Origin: JALYJG01 sp033763555
Lineage (GTDB): Bacteria > Pseudomonadota > Alphaproteobacteria > UBA9219
Length of the DNA: 31,847 nt
Assembly: GCA_033763555.1 (NCBI GenBank)
Contig: JANRKK010000025.1
Span: 1-31,847, forward strand
Reading direction: 5' to 3'
Shown here: positions 1 through 8,408 of the stretch, one piece after another
Layout of the letters: the number at the start of each line of letters is the position of its first letter
Position numbering within the stretch: the first letter of the stretch is position 1
Program-made: the position numbers and the translations under genes
The notes under the pieces: model-generated
What the model was told of the DNA's origin: nothing
The model's input: only the letters and a program-made list of their open reading frames with translations
Database searches by the model: none

Positions 1-49
1 TCGAAACCGCCTTGGTATCATGGATAAGTTTCAGCAGCGCGTCAGACAT
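1..49 (-). CDS. 5' end of an unidentified gene, cut by the window edge
   Basis: An ATG on the minus strand at 49 opens a frame with no stop up to the window edge; the first 16 residues read MSDALLKLIHDTKAVS. An AAGGA Shine-Dalgarno-like sequence lies eight bases upstream of the ATG, which supports a true start rather than chance. The gene would be divergent from the LD-carboxypeptidase at 129. Sixteen residues are too few to assign a family. Confidence 0.5.
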   Translation of the reverse strand, partial: MSDALLKLIHDTKAVS

Positions 50-128
50 CCGCCCAATCCTTGGTTGTTGCGTGTGATAACATGGGCAGCGTAAAATTCA
101 AACTCACCCTCCGGGAATCATCCTTGCC

Positions 129-1070
129 ATGCCCCTGTCGTTTCCGCCGCCCCTAAAACCCAAAGGCACCATCGGGCTGGTTTCGCCCGCGCGCTGGCCG
201 AAGCCGGAATGGATCGCCAAAAGCAAGGCCCTCTTGGAAAAGCGCGGCTATCAGGTCGTGGTGCATGCGCAAAATTATTTGAAAGATGGCCAGTTGGCGG
301 GCAGCGATGCGGCACGCACCGAAGCCCTGATGGATATGTTCGACGACTCCACCATCGATGCGATTATGTGCGTCCGCGGCGGCACGGGCGCCATTAGAAT
401 TCTGGACAGGCTGGATTACAAACTGATCAAAAAGAATCCCAAGCCCTTTGTCGGCTTTTCGGATATTACGGTTCTGCTGCAGGCGATTTCAAAACGCTGC
501 GGTTTCGCCACCTATCACGGCCCGTTGGGATGGAATCTTGCGCACACCCATGACCCGCGCACACTGGACGATATGCTGGCTGTCATCGGTAATAAAAAGA
601 AAAGCATCAAGACGCATTTTTCCGAAGCCGAATGTATCCGTCCCGGACGCGCCGAAGGCATACTGACAGGCGGCAATATCGCGCTGCTGCAGCATCTGAT
701 CGGCACGCCCTATGACTGGACGGGCAAGGATTCCATTCTCTTTATCGAGGACGTGGATGAACCGATCTACAAGATCGACCGGATGCTGCAGCACATGCGG
801 CTGGCCGGAAAATTCAACGGGATACGCGCCATTCTTGTCGGTGAAATGGTTGATATCGGCGATGGCGAAACATGCTATGCCCGCAAGGGCGAAACGCCCT
901 ATGGCCGCAGCCTGAAGCAGGTTCTAACGGAAGCCCTGCCACCGGATGTGCCGTTATGTTTCAATTTCCCCTGCGGCCATGGCAAATATTTAACGACTCT
1001 GCCCGTCGGCGCACATGTTAAGTTTGCCTTGGCCGCGCGTGGCGCGGAGTTGAGCTTCACGCAGGCATAG
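129..1070 (+). CDS. LD-carboxypeptidase (peptidase family S66, LdcA/MccF type)
   Basis: The 313-residue product matches the S66 family in length and motif order. The glycine-rich VRGGTG is at residues 82-87. The nucleophile serine sits in VGFSDIT (Ser111). A glutamate lies in FIEDVDE (about Glu207), and the last triad residue is in CGHG (His284). S66 enzymes cleave the bond between an L- and a D-amino acid. LdcA removes the terminal D-Ala from recycled muropeptide tetrapeptides in the cytoplasm, while MccF detoxifies microcin C7-type compounds. No signal peptide is seen, consistent with a cytoplasmic recycling enzyme. amgK and murU, further along the window, also serve peptidoglycan recycling. 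The ATG at 129 has only a weak ribosome-binding site. The 3' end overlaps the convergent hydrolase gene by 14 bases. The family call is firm; LdcA versus MccF specificity is not resolved. Confidence 0.9.
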   Translation: MPLSFPPPLKPKGTIGLVSPARWPKPEWIAKSKALLEKRGYQVVVHAQNYLKDGQLAGSDAARTEALMDMFDDSTIDAIMCVRGGTGAIRILDRLDYKLIKKNPKPFVGFSDITVLLQAISKRCGFATYHGPLGWNLAHTHDPRTLDDMLAVIGNKKKSIKTHFSEAECIRPGRAEGILTGGNIALLQHLIGTPYDWTGKDSILFIEDVDEPIYKIDRMLQHMRLAGKFNGIRAILVGEMVDIGDGETCYARKGETPYGRSLKQVLTEALPPDVPLCFNFPCGHGKYLTTLPVGAHVKFALAARGAELSFTQA

Positions 1071-1992
1071 CCCATTCCAGAAACCCGTCGATATGCTTCC
1101 AGGCTTCGGCGCGTATGGGTTCAAGCTCATTCATCAGATCATGCCGCGCTTCCAGAAGAATAATATGGTCGGCTTGCGGCATAGAATCCAGATAACGGCT
1201 CAGCTCGCGCGCAGGTGTGACCCGGTCTTTTCCCCCTGTGAGAGCTAGAACCGGAATCGTTATGCGTTCCAGATAGGAAGGTTTCTGCACAAGATGCATG
1301 GAGGCCAGTGCCGAACGCAGCCATCCCCATGTCACGCCGCCAACCGTCATATTGGGATGGGCGGTGAAGTAATCCTCCATAATCTTGAAGCGCTGCGGGT
1401 TTTGCGTCAGCGGATTGTTATCGAAGGTTGTTTCCTGCACGCCGTAATCATGCTGCCCCGGCGCATAATTTTTGCTGCGCCCGAGTTTAACAGCAATAAA
1501 ACACAGCACGCGTGCAAACGCATGTACCCGGCGGGACGCCAGCGCCAGCATCGGCGCGGTGACAATGACGGCTGTAGCTTCCGGTAGAAGTCCTTCATTC
1601 GCAGCGCGCAGGGCCAAATGCGAACCCATCGAATGGCCCACGACCACCAGCGGCCCTTGAAGGCCCGACCGGACAACCGCGCCATAAAAGGAGTGTAGAT
1701 CGTCGAGATAGGTTTGGAAATTTTCGATATGGTCGCGCTGCCGCGCGGCGCTGGACAGAAAACGGGCAGATAGCCCCTGCCCGCGCCATTCCACGATGAT
1801 CAACCGAAAGTTGCGCGTCAGGAACTCGCGGCCCAGTTCCGAATGCTTCTTTTCGATGAATTCACGCCGTCCGGGCAGCACCAGCACCGTGCCGCGTGGT
1901 GAGCCTTCCGGCTCAAACACCGCATAGCGCATAGACCCGCCGCCGGGCAGGTTATGCGTGTGTGAGGGAAAAAGCGCGCAGGAGTCCGGCAT
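1057..1992 (-). CDS. alpha/beta hydrolase, lysophospholipase/monoacylglycerol lipase-like
   Basis: The 311-residue protein has the alpha/beta hydrolase layout. An oxyanion-hole strand is at residues 35-42 (VLVLPGRR). The nucleophile elbow GHSMG carries Ser121. The acid is Asp256 in TGGKDRVTP and the histidine is His284 in EARHDLMNE. The order and the phrase GRREFIEKK resemble the PldB-like serine aminopeptidase S33/lysophospholipase group common in alphaproteobacteria. The likely reaction is hydrolysis of a lysolipid or monoacylglycerol ester; the substrate is inferred. The ATG at 1992 lacks a clear Shine-Dalgarno sequence. An in-frame ATG at 1932 is possible but would remove the leading segment many relatives carry. 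The gene is divergent from ribF with a short intergenic gap and converges on the S66 peptidase gene. Confidence 0.85.
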   Translation of the reverse strand: MPDSCALFPSHTHNLPGGGSMRYAVFEPEGSPRGTVLVLPGRREFIEKKHSELGREFLTRNFRLIIVEWRGQGLSARFLSSAARQRDHIENFQTYLDDLHSFYGAVVRSGLQGPLVVVGHSMGSHLALRAANEGLLPEATAVIVTAPMLALASRRVHAFARVLCFIAVKLGRSKNYAPGQHDYGVQETTFDNNPLTQNPQRFKIMEDYFTAHPNMTVGGVTWGWLRSALASMHLVQKPSYLERITIPVLALTGGKDRVTPARELSRYLDSMPQADHIILLEARHDLMNELEPIRAEAWKHIDGFLEWAMPA

Positions 1993-2005
1993 AATCGGGA
2001 AGCTG

Positions 2006-2035
2006 TTGAGGTTCGGCAGAGTTTCTTCGTATCAT
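2006..2035 (+). promoter_or_regulatory. possible sigma-70 promoter for ribF and the downstream run
   Basis: A TTGAGG hexamer at 2006-2011 and TATCAT at 2030-2035 are separated by 18 bases, ahead of the ribF start. The match is moderate and the spacing slightly long, so this is a candidate only. Confidence 0.3.
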
Positions 2036-2071
2036 AAGAGTCGTACCGTACCAAGGACTCCTGTTTTCCTG

Positions 2072-3013
2072 ATGCTCGATCTTGTAGCCGAACCTCAAAA
2101 AAACGCGCCGCCGCAGGGCGGCGTTTATGCGCTTGGCAATTTCGACGGGGTGCATCGCGGCCACCGGGCTGTTGTTAAAGCCGCCATCGACAAGGCGCGC
2201 GCCATTGGCGCTTCTGCCCGCGTCCTGACGTTTGAGCCGCATCCGCGTTCCTTCTTCAAGCCGGATCTTCCGCCCTTTCGCCTGACACCTGCCGCCACAA
2301 AAATTCGGCTGCTGAAAGCTCTAGGCATCGATGATGTGATTGTCGAGCCTTTTACACCACAGCTATCGCAACTCTCGGCTCAGGATTTTGTCGAACGCAT
2401 TCTGATCCAGCGCTACGGTGCGCAGCATACGGTTGCAGGTTTCGATTTCGTTTTCGGTCATGGGCGCGGTGGCGATATGAAACAACTGCGCAACTGGCTG
2501 GCGCCACACAAGATTGGCGTCACCGAAGTCACGCCCTTCCGTGATGCGCGGGGTGAAATTATGTCCTCGTCGCGCACGCGGGATGCTTTGCGCCATGGCG
2601 AGACGGCGACTGCGGAACATATTCTCGGCCGCGCCTGGTCGATCAGTGGCGTGGTTGAGCGCGGCGCAGGACGCGGCGCGGAGTTGGAGGCAAGAACGGC
2701 CAATATTGCCTTGGGCGAACATCTGCGCCCGCAATTCGGCGTTTACGCCGTGCACGCCGCGCGCGTCGGCGACCCGTTCCTGCGGCAAGGTGTTGGCAAT
2801 ATCGGTACACGCCCGACCGTAGACGGCAAAAACGAGCTTCTGGAGTTTCATTTGTTCAATTTCAATGAGGATATTTACGGGCAGGAATGGGAAGTGGAAT
2901 TGATCGATTTCATCCGCCCGGAACAGGCTTTCGCCAATCTTGAAGCGCTGCGCAGCCAGATCGCGCGCGACATCGAAGCCGCCAAAGTCAAACTGGCGGC
3001 CCGCGCCAAGTAA
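2072..3013 (+). CDS. ribF: bifunctional riboflavin kinase/FAD synthetase RibF
   Basis: RibF phosphorylates riboflavin to FMN and adenylylates FMN to FAD in the cytoplasm. The 313-residue protein has the usual two domains. The N-terminal nucleotidyltransferase shows GNFDGVHRGH (residues 22-31), FEPHPR (54-59), GFDFVFGHGR (123-132) and SSSRTRDAL (165-173). The C-terminal flavokinase shows GVGNIGTRPT (240-249) and LEFHLFNF (257-264), with the expected catalytic glutamate at 258. The flavokinase ATP/Mg motif, normally GFPTAN, reads EARTAN at 206-211; the threonine and asparagine remain but the preceding residues are changed. The start at 2072 was preferred over an upstream GTG because it gives the family length. 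An AAGGA lies 14 bases upstream, a long spacing. ileS follows after 43 bases, a common alphaproteobacterial order. Confidence 0.95.
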   Translation: MLDLVAEPQKNAPPQGGVYALGNFDGVHRGHRAVVKAAIDKARAIGASARVLTFEPHPRSFFKPDLPPFRLTPAATKIRLLKALGIDDVIVEPFTPQLSQLSAQDFVERILIQRYGAQHTVAGFDFVFGHGRGGDMKQLRNWLAPHKIGVTEVTPFRDARGEIMSSSRTRDALRHGETATAEHILGRAWSISGVVERGAGRGAELEARTANIALGEHLRPQFGVYAVHAARVGDPFLRQGVGNIGTRPTVDGKNELLEFHLFNFNEDIYGQEWEVELIDFIRPEQAFANLEALRSQIARDIEAAKVKLAARAK

Positions 3014-3056
3014 AACCGCGCTTTACCGCAAGCGGACAGCCCAGTATCTTGAGCAA

Positions 3057-5954
3057 ATGTCTGAAACCCCTAAACTCGACTATCGCGACACTGTCTTCTT
3101 GCCGAAGACCGACTTTCCCATGCGCGGCAGCCTGCCCCAAAAGGAACCAGAGCTTCTGGCGCGCTGGAAGAAGATGGGGCTTTACAAGCGCCAGCGCGAA
3201 AAGAGCAAGGGGCGCGAAAAATTCATCCTGCATGACGGCCCACCCTACGCCAACGGTAACATCCATATCGGCCATGCGCTGAATAAAATCCTGAAAGACG
3301 TTGTGGTGCGCAGCTATCAGATGCTGGGCTATGACGCACCCTATGTGCCGGGTTGGGACTGCCACGGACTGCCGATTGAGTGGAAGATCGAGGAAGAGTA
3401 CCGCGCCAAAGGCAAGGATAAGGACGAGGTTCCCGTCTTGCAGTTCCGTGCCGAGTGCCGCACCTTTGCCGAACATTGGAAGAATGTGCAGTCGGAAGAA
3501 TTCCAGCGGCTGGGAATCTCGGGCGACTGGGCGCATCCCTACACAACGATGACGCATAAGGCCGAAGCGCAGATCGTCCGCGAGATTCACAAATTCCTAC
3601 TGAACGGACTCCTTTATAAAGGCGTGAAGCCTGTGATGTGGTCAGTGGTTGAAAAAACTGCGCTGGCCGAAGCCGAAATCGAATATCAGGATCATACGTC
3701 GACGACGTTGTGGGTAAAGTTTCCTGTCGTCAAAAGCCCGCTCAAGGAATTAGAAGGCGCAAGCATCGTCATCTGGACAACGACGCCATGGACTATCCCC
3801 GGTAATCGCGCAATTGCACATGGAAGTCGTCCTTATGGGACAGGCTCATATGGCACCGGTCCTTTGGGTGGAATTAAATATATTGTTGCTCAAGTTGAAG
3901 AAGTGGCGGAAGGCTCACAAGTTAAGGCTGGCGAACATCTTGTTGTCGCAGAAAATTTGCTGGATCAATTTTGCAATAGCACAAAAATTATCCGCACCAG
4001 TAAAGTGGCCTCTCTCAGCAGTGAGGATTTTGAAGGGGCAATTTGCGCTCACCCTTTCCGCGGCCAACCCGGCTTTGAAGGCTATTTCGATTACGACGTG
4101 CCGCTCTACTTCGGCGAATTTGTTACCACCGAAGCCGGGACGGGCTTCGTGCATATCGCACCCGGACACGGCGAGGACGATTTCAATCTCGGCCAGAAAT
4201 ACAAAATCAAATTCGACGAAACGGTCGGCGATGACGGGCGCTATCTGCCGAATGTAAAGGGTTTTGCGGGTCTTTATGTCTACAAACCCGACGGCAAGGT
4301 GGGCGAGGCGAATGGTGCGGTGATCAAGGCGCTGCTGGCCGCCAACGCCATGCTGGCGAAGCAGAATATCAAGCATTCCTACCCGCATTCCTGGCGCTCC
4401 AAGGCACCGTTGATTTTCCGCACGACGCCGCAATGGTTCATTGCGATGGATGCGTCACCTGCTGGGCAAAAAGAAACACTACGCCAGCTGTCGATGAAGG
4501 CCATCAGTGATACGGCGTGGTATCCTACCATGGGCGAGAACCGCATCCGTGGCATGATCGAAAGCCGCCCCGACTGGTGCATCAGCCGCCAGCGCGCTTG
4601 GGGCGTCCCCATCGCCCTCTTCGTCAACAAAAAGACAGGCGAGGTTCTGAAAGACAAAGCGGTGCTCGACCGCATCGCCGAAGCTTTTGAAAAAGACGGT
4701 GCGGATGCCTGGTATGCCCGCAAGCCGCAAGAATTTCTGGGCGACGCGCACAAGGCCGAAGATTTCGTGCAAATCTTCGACATCGTCGATGTCTGGTTTG
4801 AATCGGGTGCGACGCACGCCTTCGTCCTGCGTGGCGGTGAGTGGCCGGACCTGCAATCACCAGCAACCCTCTATCTTGAAGGTTCTGATCAGCATCGCGG
4901 CTGGTTCCATTCTTCATTGCTGGAATCCTGCGGCACCACGGGCCGCGCGCCCTATGACAAGGTGCTGACGCACGGTTTCACGCTCGATGAAAAAGGCCAC
5001 AAAATGTCGAAATCACTCGGCAATGTGGTCGCGCCGCAGGATGTGATGGACAAGATGGGCGCGGATATTCTGCGCCTGTGGGTGGTGGCGTCAGACTATA
5101 CGCAAGATTTGCGCATCGGCCCCGAAATTCTGAAACAGATGGGCGATTTGTACCGCCGCTTCCGAAACACGCTGCGCTATCTGCTCGGCGCTCTGGATGG
5201 TTTTAAGGAAAGCGAGCACCTGCCCTATGCCGAGATGCCGGAGCTGGAGCGCTGGGTTCTGCATCGGCTGCATGAAATGGATGTAACCATCCGCACCGAC
5301 ATCAAGAAATTCGATTTCAGCCATATGCTCACCACGCTGCATGATTTCTGCAATGGCGATCTGTCAGCCTTTTATTTCGATATCCGCAAGGACAGCTTGT
5401 ATTGCGACCGCCCCGATGGGCCGCGACGCCGCGCCGCGCGCACGGTGATGAAACACATCTTTGATCATCTCGTCGTCTGGCTAGCGCCAATCCTCTGTTT
5501 CACCGCCGAGGAAGCCGCCATCGCCTGGCATGGCGAGGGTGACGACAGCGTGCATCTCTACACCTTCCCGGAAGTGTCGAAAGAATGGAAGAATGAAGCG
5601 CTGGGCCAGAAATGGGCGCAAATCCGCGCGATCCGCAGCAATGTCACTGCCGTTCTGGAAGTCGCGCGCAACAATAAATCCATCGGCTCCAGCCTGCAGG
5701 CGCATCCACATGTTTATCTGACAGCCGATCAGAAAAAACTTCTGTCCGGCATTGATTTTGCCGAAATCTGCATTACGTCCGGCATCACGCTCACGGAAGG
5801 CGCTGTGGGTAAGGCGCCGCATGTTGAAATTGCTGCCGGACAGAAATGCGAACGCTGCTGGCAGGTGCTGCCGGAAGTCGGCAAACAATCCGACAAATAT
5901 CTGTGCAAGCGTTGCGACGACGCTGTCACCCATATACGAAAGGCCGCCGCATGA
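3057..5954 (+). CDS. ileS: isoleucyl-tRNA synthetase
   Basis: This 965-residue class I synthetase charges tRNA-Ile. It shows the HIGH signature (residues 70-73) after HDGPPYANGN, and GWDCHGLPIEWK. The CP1 editing-domain motif TTTPWT is near 241, followed by the editing-site segment GTGFVHIAPGHGEDD. The KMSKS loop is at 649-653. A C-terminal zinc-binding set comprises CERC (931-934) and CKRC (950-953). The ATG at 3057 was chosen because it gives the MSETPKLDY start typical of the family; the longer frame begins inside ribF. In the editing domain a Gly/Tyr-rich stretch near residues 255-271 (contains YGTGSYGTG) appears as an insertion compared with remembered relatives, in a locally AT-richer tract. 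The stop overlaps the lspA start as ATGA. Confidence 0.97.
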   Translation: MSETPKLDYRDTVFLPKTDFPMRGSLPQKEPELLARWKKMGLYKRQREKSKGREKFILHDGPPYANGNIHIGHALNKILKDVVVRSYQMLGYDAPYVPGWDCHGLPIEWKIEEEYRAKGKDKDEVPVLQFRAECRTFAEHWKNVQSEEFQRLGISGDWAHPYTTMTHKAEAQIVREIHKFLLNGLLYKGVKPVMWSVVEKTALAEAEIEYQDHTSTTLWVKFPVVKSPLKELEGASIVIWTTTPWTIPGNRAIAHGSRPYGTGSYGTGPLGGIKYIVAQVEEVAEGSQVKAGEHLVVAENLLDQFCNSTKIIRTSKVASLSSEDFEGAICAHPFRGQPGFEGYFDYDVPLYFGEFVTTEAGTGFVHIAPGHGEDDFNLGQKYKIKFDETVGDDGRYLPNVKGFAGLYVYKPDGKVGEANGAVIKALLAANAMLAKQNIKHSYPHSWRSKAPLIFRTTPQWFIAMDASPAGQKETLRQLSMKAISDTAWYPTMGENRIRGMIESRPDWCISRQRAWGVPIALFVNKKTGEVLKDKAVLDRIAEAFEKDGADAWYARKPQEFLGDAHKAEDFVQIFDIVDVWFESGATHAFVLRGGEWPDLQSPATLYLEGSDQHRGWFHSSLLESCGTTGRAPYDKVLTHGFTLDEKGHKMSKSLGNVVAPQDVMDKMGADILRLWVVASDYTQDLRIGPEILKQMGDLYRRFRNTLRYLLGALDGFKESEHLPYAEMPELERWVLHRLHEMDVTIRTDIKKFDFSHMLTTLHDFCNGDLSAFYFDIRKDSLYCDRPDGPRRRAARTVMKHIFDHLVVWLAPILCFTAEEAAIAWHGEGDDSVHLYTFPEVSKEWKNEALGQKWAQIRAIRSNVTAVLEVARNNKSIGSSLQAHPHVYLTADQKKLLSGIDFAEICITSGITLTEGAVGKAPHVEIAAGQKCERCWQVLPEVGKQSDKYLCKRCDDAVTHIRKAAA

Positions 5955-6427
5955 GAATTGGCCGTCACGTCAACATCGCCACTTATCTGATCGCACTGGT
6001 TCTGGTCTGTGACCAGATGACCAAGTGGTGGATTCTGAACGAAGTCATGCGCCCGCCACAGATCGTGCCAATCAATTCCTTTTTCAATCTTGTGCTTGTC
6101 TGGAACAAGGGCGTGACCTTCGGCCTGCTGAACCAATATGCGCCGGATATCATGCCGTGGATTTTGACGGGCACGGCCATCCTGATCACCGGGCTGCTGA
6201 CGCGCTGGCTGCTGCGCACATCCTCCACCACCGTTGCGCTGGGGCTGGGCGCGGTGATTGGCGGGGCGGTTGGCAATATCATTGACCGCCTGCGCCATGG
6301 TGCAGTGGTTGATTTCCTCGATTTCCACTTCCGCACCTACCACTGGCCAGCCTTTAATGTTGCCGACAGCGCCATTGTCATAGGCGTCAGCCTGCTTCTG
6401 CTGGATAGTCTGGTCAGGGGACGCTAA
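5951..6427 (+). CDS. lspA: lipoprotein signal peptidase (signal peptidase II)
   Basis: LspA is the inner-membrane aspartyl protease that removes signal peptides from prolipoproteins after diacylglyceryl modification. The 158-residue protein has about four hydrophobic segments (roughly residues 8-25, 68-84, 92-108 and 138-155). The two catalytic aspartates are in GAVVDFLDF (Asp121) and FNVADSAIVIG (Asp139), with GGAVGNIIDR just before the first. The ATG overlaps the ileS stop by four bases, so the two are translationally coupled. The next gene encodes a lipoprotein and so a plausible LspA substrate, though LspA serves all lipoproteins. Confidence 0.96.
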   Translation: MRIGRHVNIATYLIALVLVCDQMTKWWILNEVMRPPQIVPINSFFNLVLVWNKGVTFGLLNQYAPDIMPWILTGTAILITGLLTRWLLRTSSTTVALGLGAVIGGAVGNIIDRLRHGAVVDFLDFHFRTYHWPAFNVADSAIVIGVSLLLLDSLVRGR

Positions 6428-6489
6428 ACAGGCTAAAATCCTTCTTCCGCATCCTTAATTCCGTCAAAATTCAGGAGCCAAGATACCGC

Positions 6490-7026
6490 ATGACCGCGCC
6501 GCGTTCCCTCATCGCTCTCGGACTTGTTCTTGCCCTGTCGGCCTGCGGCGGCGTCCGCGAAAGCCTCGGCCTTGGCCGCAACCCGCCGGATGAATTTGCC
6601 GTCGTCGACCGCCCGCCTTTGTCTATGCCGCCCGATTACGGCTTGCGTCCGCCCGAACCCGGCGCGCCGCGGCCACAGGAAACCCACACCTCGCAGCAGG
6701 CCAGCGATGTCCTGTTCGGTTCCCATGCTTCAACGGCCGTCGAAGCCTCGGCATCGGAAAAAGCCCTATTGGAAGCCAGCCACGTCGCCAAGGCCGACCC
6801 CAATATCCGCCAGGTGGTCGAACGCGAAGCCGCACAGAAAGTTTCCGGCACGCGGCATCTGGTTGATGAATTGCTGTGGTGGAAGAAGCGCGAAAAACCC
6901 GCTACCACCGTCGATGCGCCTGCCGAGGCGGAGCGCATCCGTGAAACCAAAGACAAGGGCGAACCCATCAATCAGGGTGCCACGCCTGTCATCGAACGCC
7001 AGAAATCAGGATGGCTCGGGCTGTGA
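6490..7026 (+). CDS. bamF: DUF3035 lipoprotein, BamF-like component of the outer-membrane assembly machine
   Basis: The 178-residue product begins with a lipoprotein signal peptide. A short hydrophobic core ends in LSAC at residues 16-19, making Cys19 the lipidation site. Directly after it comes NPPDEFAVVDRPPLSMPPDY (31-50). This is the signature of the DUF3035 family, whose Caulobacter member was named BamF because the motif resembles part of BamC. The role inferred is a periplasm-facing lipoprotein of the beta-barrel assembly complex. The C-terminal half is charged, of low complexity, and probably extended. An AGGAG lies upstream of the ATG with a rather long spacer. The gene is followed by two M16 peptidases and overlaps the first. 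The family call is good; BAM membership here is by homology. Confidence 0.8.
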   Translation: MTAPRSLIALGLVLALSACGGVRESLGLGRNPPDEFAVVDRPPLSMPPDYGLRPPEPGAPRPQETHTSQQASDVLFGSHASTAVEASASEKALLEASHVAKADPNIRQVVEREAAQKVSGTRHLVDELLWWKKREKPATTVDAPAEAERIRETKDKGEPINQGATPVIERQKSGWLGL

Positions 7027-8408
7027 TACGCCGCCTCGGCCTTCTGGCCGCCTTTACCCTGCTGAACTTCACATCACCCATACATGCTGCCGTCTTTTAC
7101 CCGGCCAGCTTCATGCTGGATAACGGATTGCAGCTCGTCGTTGTGCCCAATCGCCTGGCCCCCGCCGTCACGCAGATGGTTTGGTACAAGGTCGGCTCAT
7201 CCGACGAAACGCCCGGTAAAACAGGCCTTGCGCATTATCTTGAGCATCTGATGTTCCGCGGCACAGCCCAGCGGGGACCAGGCGAGTTCAGCAAAACCAT
7301 CGCGGCGCAGGGCGGTAATGACAACGCCTTTACCTCTTACGACTACACCGCCTATTTCGAGACGGTGGCCGCCGATCGCCTGCCGCTGATCATGCAAATG
7401 GAAGCTGATCGCATGCAGAATCTGCGCATCACACCGGAAACCGCGACGCCGGAACTCAGCGTCGTACTAAAGGAACGGCAGGAACGCACCGATAATGACC
7501 CGCGCGGACGGTTCGACGAAAAACTCCGTCAGACGCTTATGCCGCAACACCCCTACGGCACGCCGATCATCGGCTGGAAAAACGAAATTGAAAAATTGTC
7601 CGTCGCCGATGCAAACAAATTTTACGAACAGCATTATGCGCCCAACAATGCCGTGGTGGTGATTTCCGGTGATGTCGAACCGGACAAGGTGCTGGAGCTG
7701 GCGAAATCCACCTATGGCGCTGTGCCGAAACGCGATGTTTCGGCGCGAAGCGCTTTGCCCGCACCAGTCAAACCTTCAAACCGCCGTATCGCCATGACCG
7801 ATTCCGGCGTTCAACAGCCGCAACTAACCTGGCGTGCTGTAGTGCCCTCCTACAGCACGCAGAAAAACCGCGAAGCCTATGCGCTGGAAGTCTTGTGCGA
7901 GGCGCTGGATAGCGGCGAGGTTGGCCTTCTGTACCGCGAGATGGTGATGCAGCAAGGCATTGCCAGCGGCGTGGGCGCCCAGTATGACGCGGATGCGCGG
8001 GGCGATGCGATTTTCACCATCAGCGCAACACCCAATCCTGGCAAAGACCCGGGAGCCCTGGAAAAAGCTCTTCAAAAAACGCTCAAAATCCTGGCTGGAA
8101 AAGGTCTTGATGCCAAAACCGTGAAAGACGCTGTCCGGCGCCTGACCCGCGCCGCGATTTTTGCCCGCGATAATCTGATGATGCCCGGCTACGCCTTTGG
8201 CATGGCGGTGACGACTGGGCACAGCGTTACCGATGTGGAAGCCTGGCCGGATCGCATCGCCGCGGTATCGCCCGATGAAGTCAACACAGCCCTGCGCAAG
8301 CTGGTCGCCAACCCGCGGCAGGTGACAGGCCTCTTGCTGCCCGCCCCTAACGGCACACACAAAGCCCAGCCACAAACCAGTCCGCATAATGAAGGGGGCA
8401 TCCGATGA
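7011..8408 (+). CDS. M16 family zinc metallopeptidase, catalytic member, secreted
   Basis: The 465-residue protein starts with a signal peptide (hydrophobic core about residues 9-20, likely cleavage after HAA). It carries the inverted zinc motif HYLEH at residues 75-79 and a downstream glutamate in ELSVVLKERQERTDNDPRG expected to complete the zinc site. The second half has the non-catalytic M16 fold. The family comprises processing-protease/PqqL-like peptidases; the periplasm is the likely site and no substrate can be named. A GTG at 7023, overlapping the preceding stop as GTGA, is an alternative start that would also keep the signal peptide. The next gene encodes an inactive partner, so the two probably form a heterodimer. 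Confidence 0.92.
   Translation: MARAVIRRLGLLAAFTLLNFTSPIHAAVFYPASFMLDNGLQLVVVPNRLAPAVTQMVWYKVGSSDETPGKTGLAHYLEHLMFRGTAQRGPGEFSKTIAAQGGNDNAFTSYDYTAYFETVAADRLPLIMQMEADRMQNLRITPETATPELSVVLKERQERTDNDPRGRFDEKLRQTLMPQHPYGTPIIGWKNEIEKLSVADANKFYEQHYAPNNAVVVISGDVEPDKVLELAKSTYGAVPKRDVSARSALPAPVKPSNRRIAMTDSGVQQPQLTWRAVVPSYSTQKNREAYALEVLCEALDSGEVGLLYREMVMQQGIASGVGAQYDADARGDAIFTISATPNPGKDPGALEKALQKTLKILAGKGLDAKTVKDAVRRLTRAAIFARDNLMMPGYAFGMAVTTGHSVTDVEAWPDRIAAVSPDEVNTALRKLVANPRQVTGLLLPAPNGTHKAQPQTSPHNEGGIR

Noticed and set aside
3014..3056. Inverted repeat CGCTT/AAGCG between ribF and ileS as an attenuator or T-box.
   Set aside because: The stem is only five bases, there is no T-tract, and a 43-base gap is too short for a T-box leader.
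2988..3590. Minus-strand frame of 200 codons opposite ribF/ileS.
   Set aside because: It is antisense to highly conserved IleRS sequence and its translation resembles no protein.
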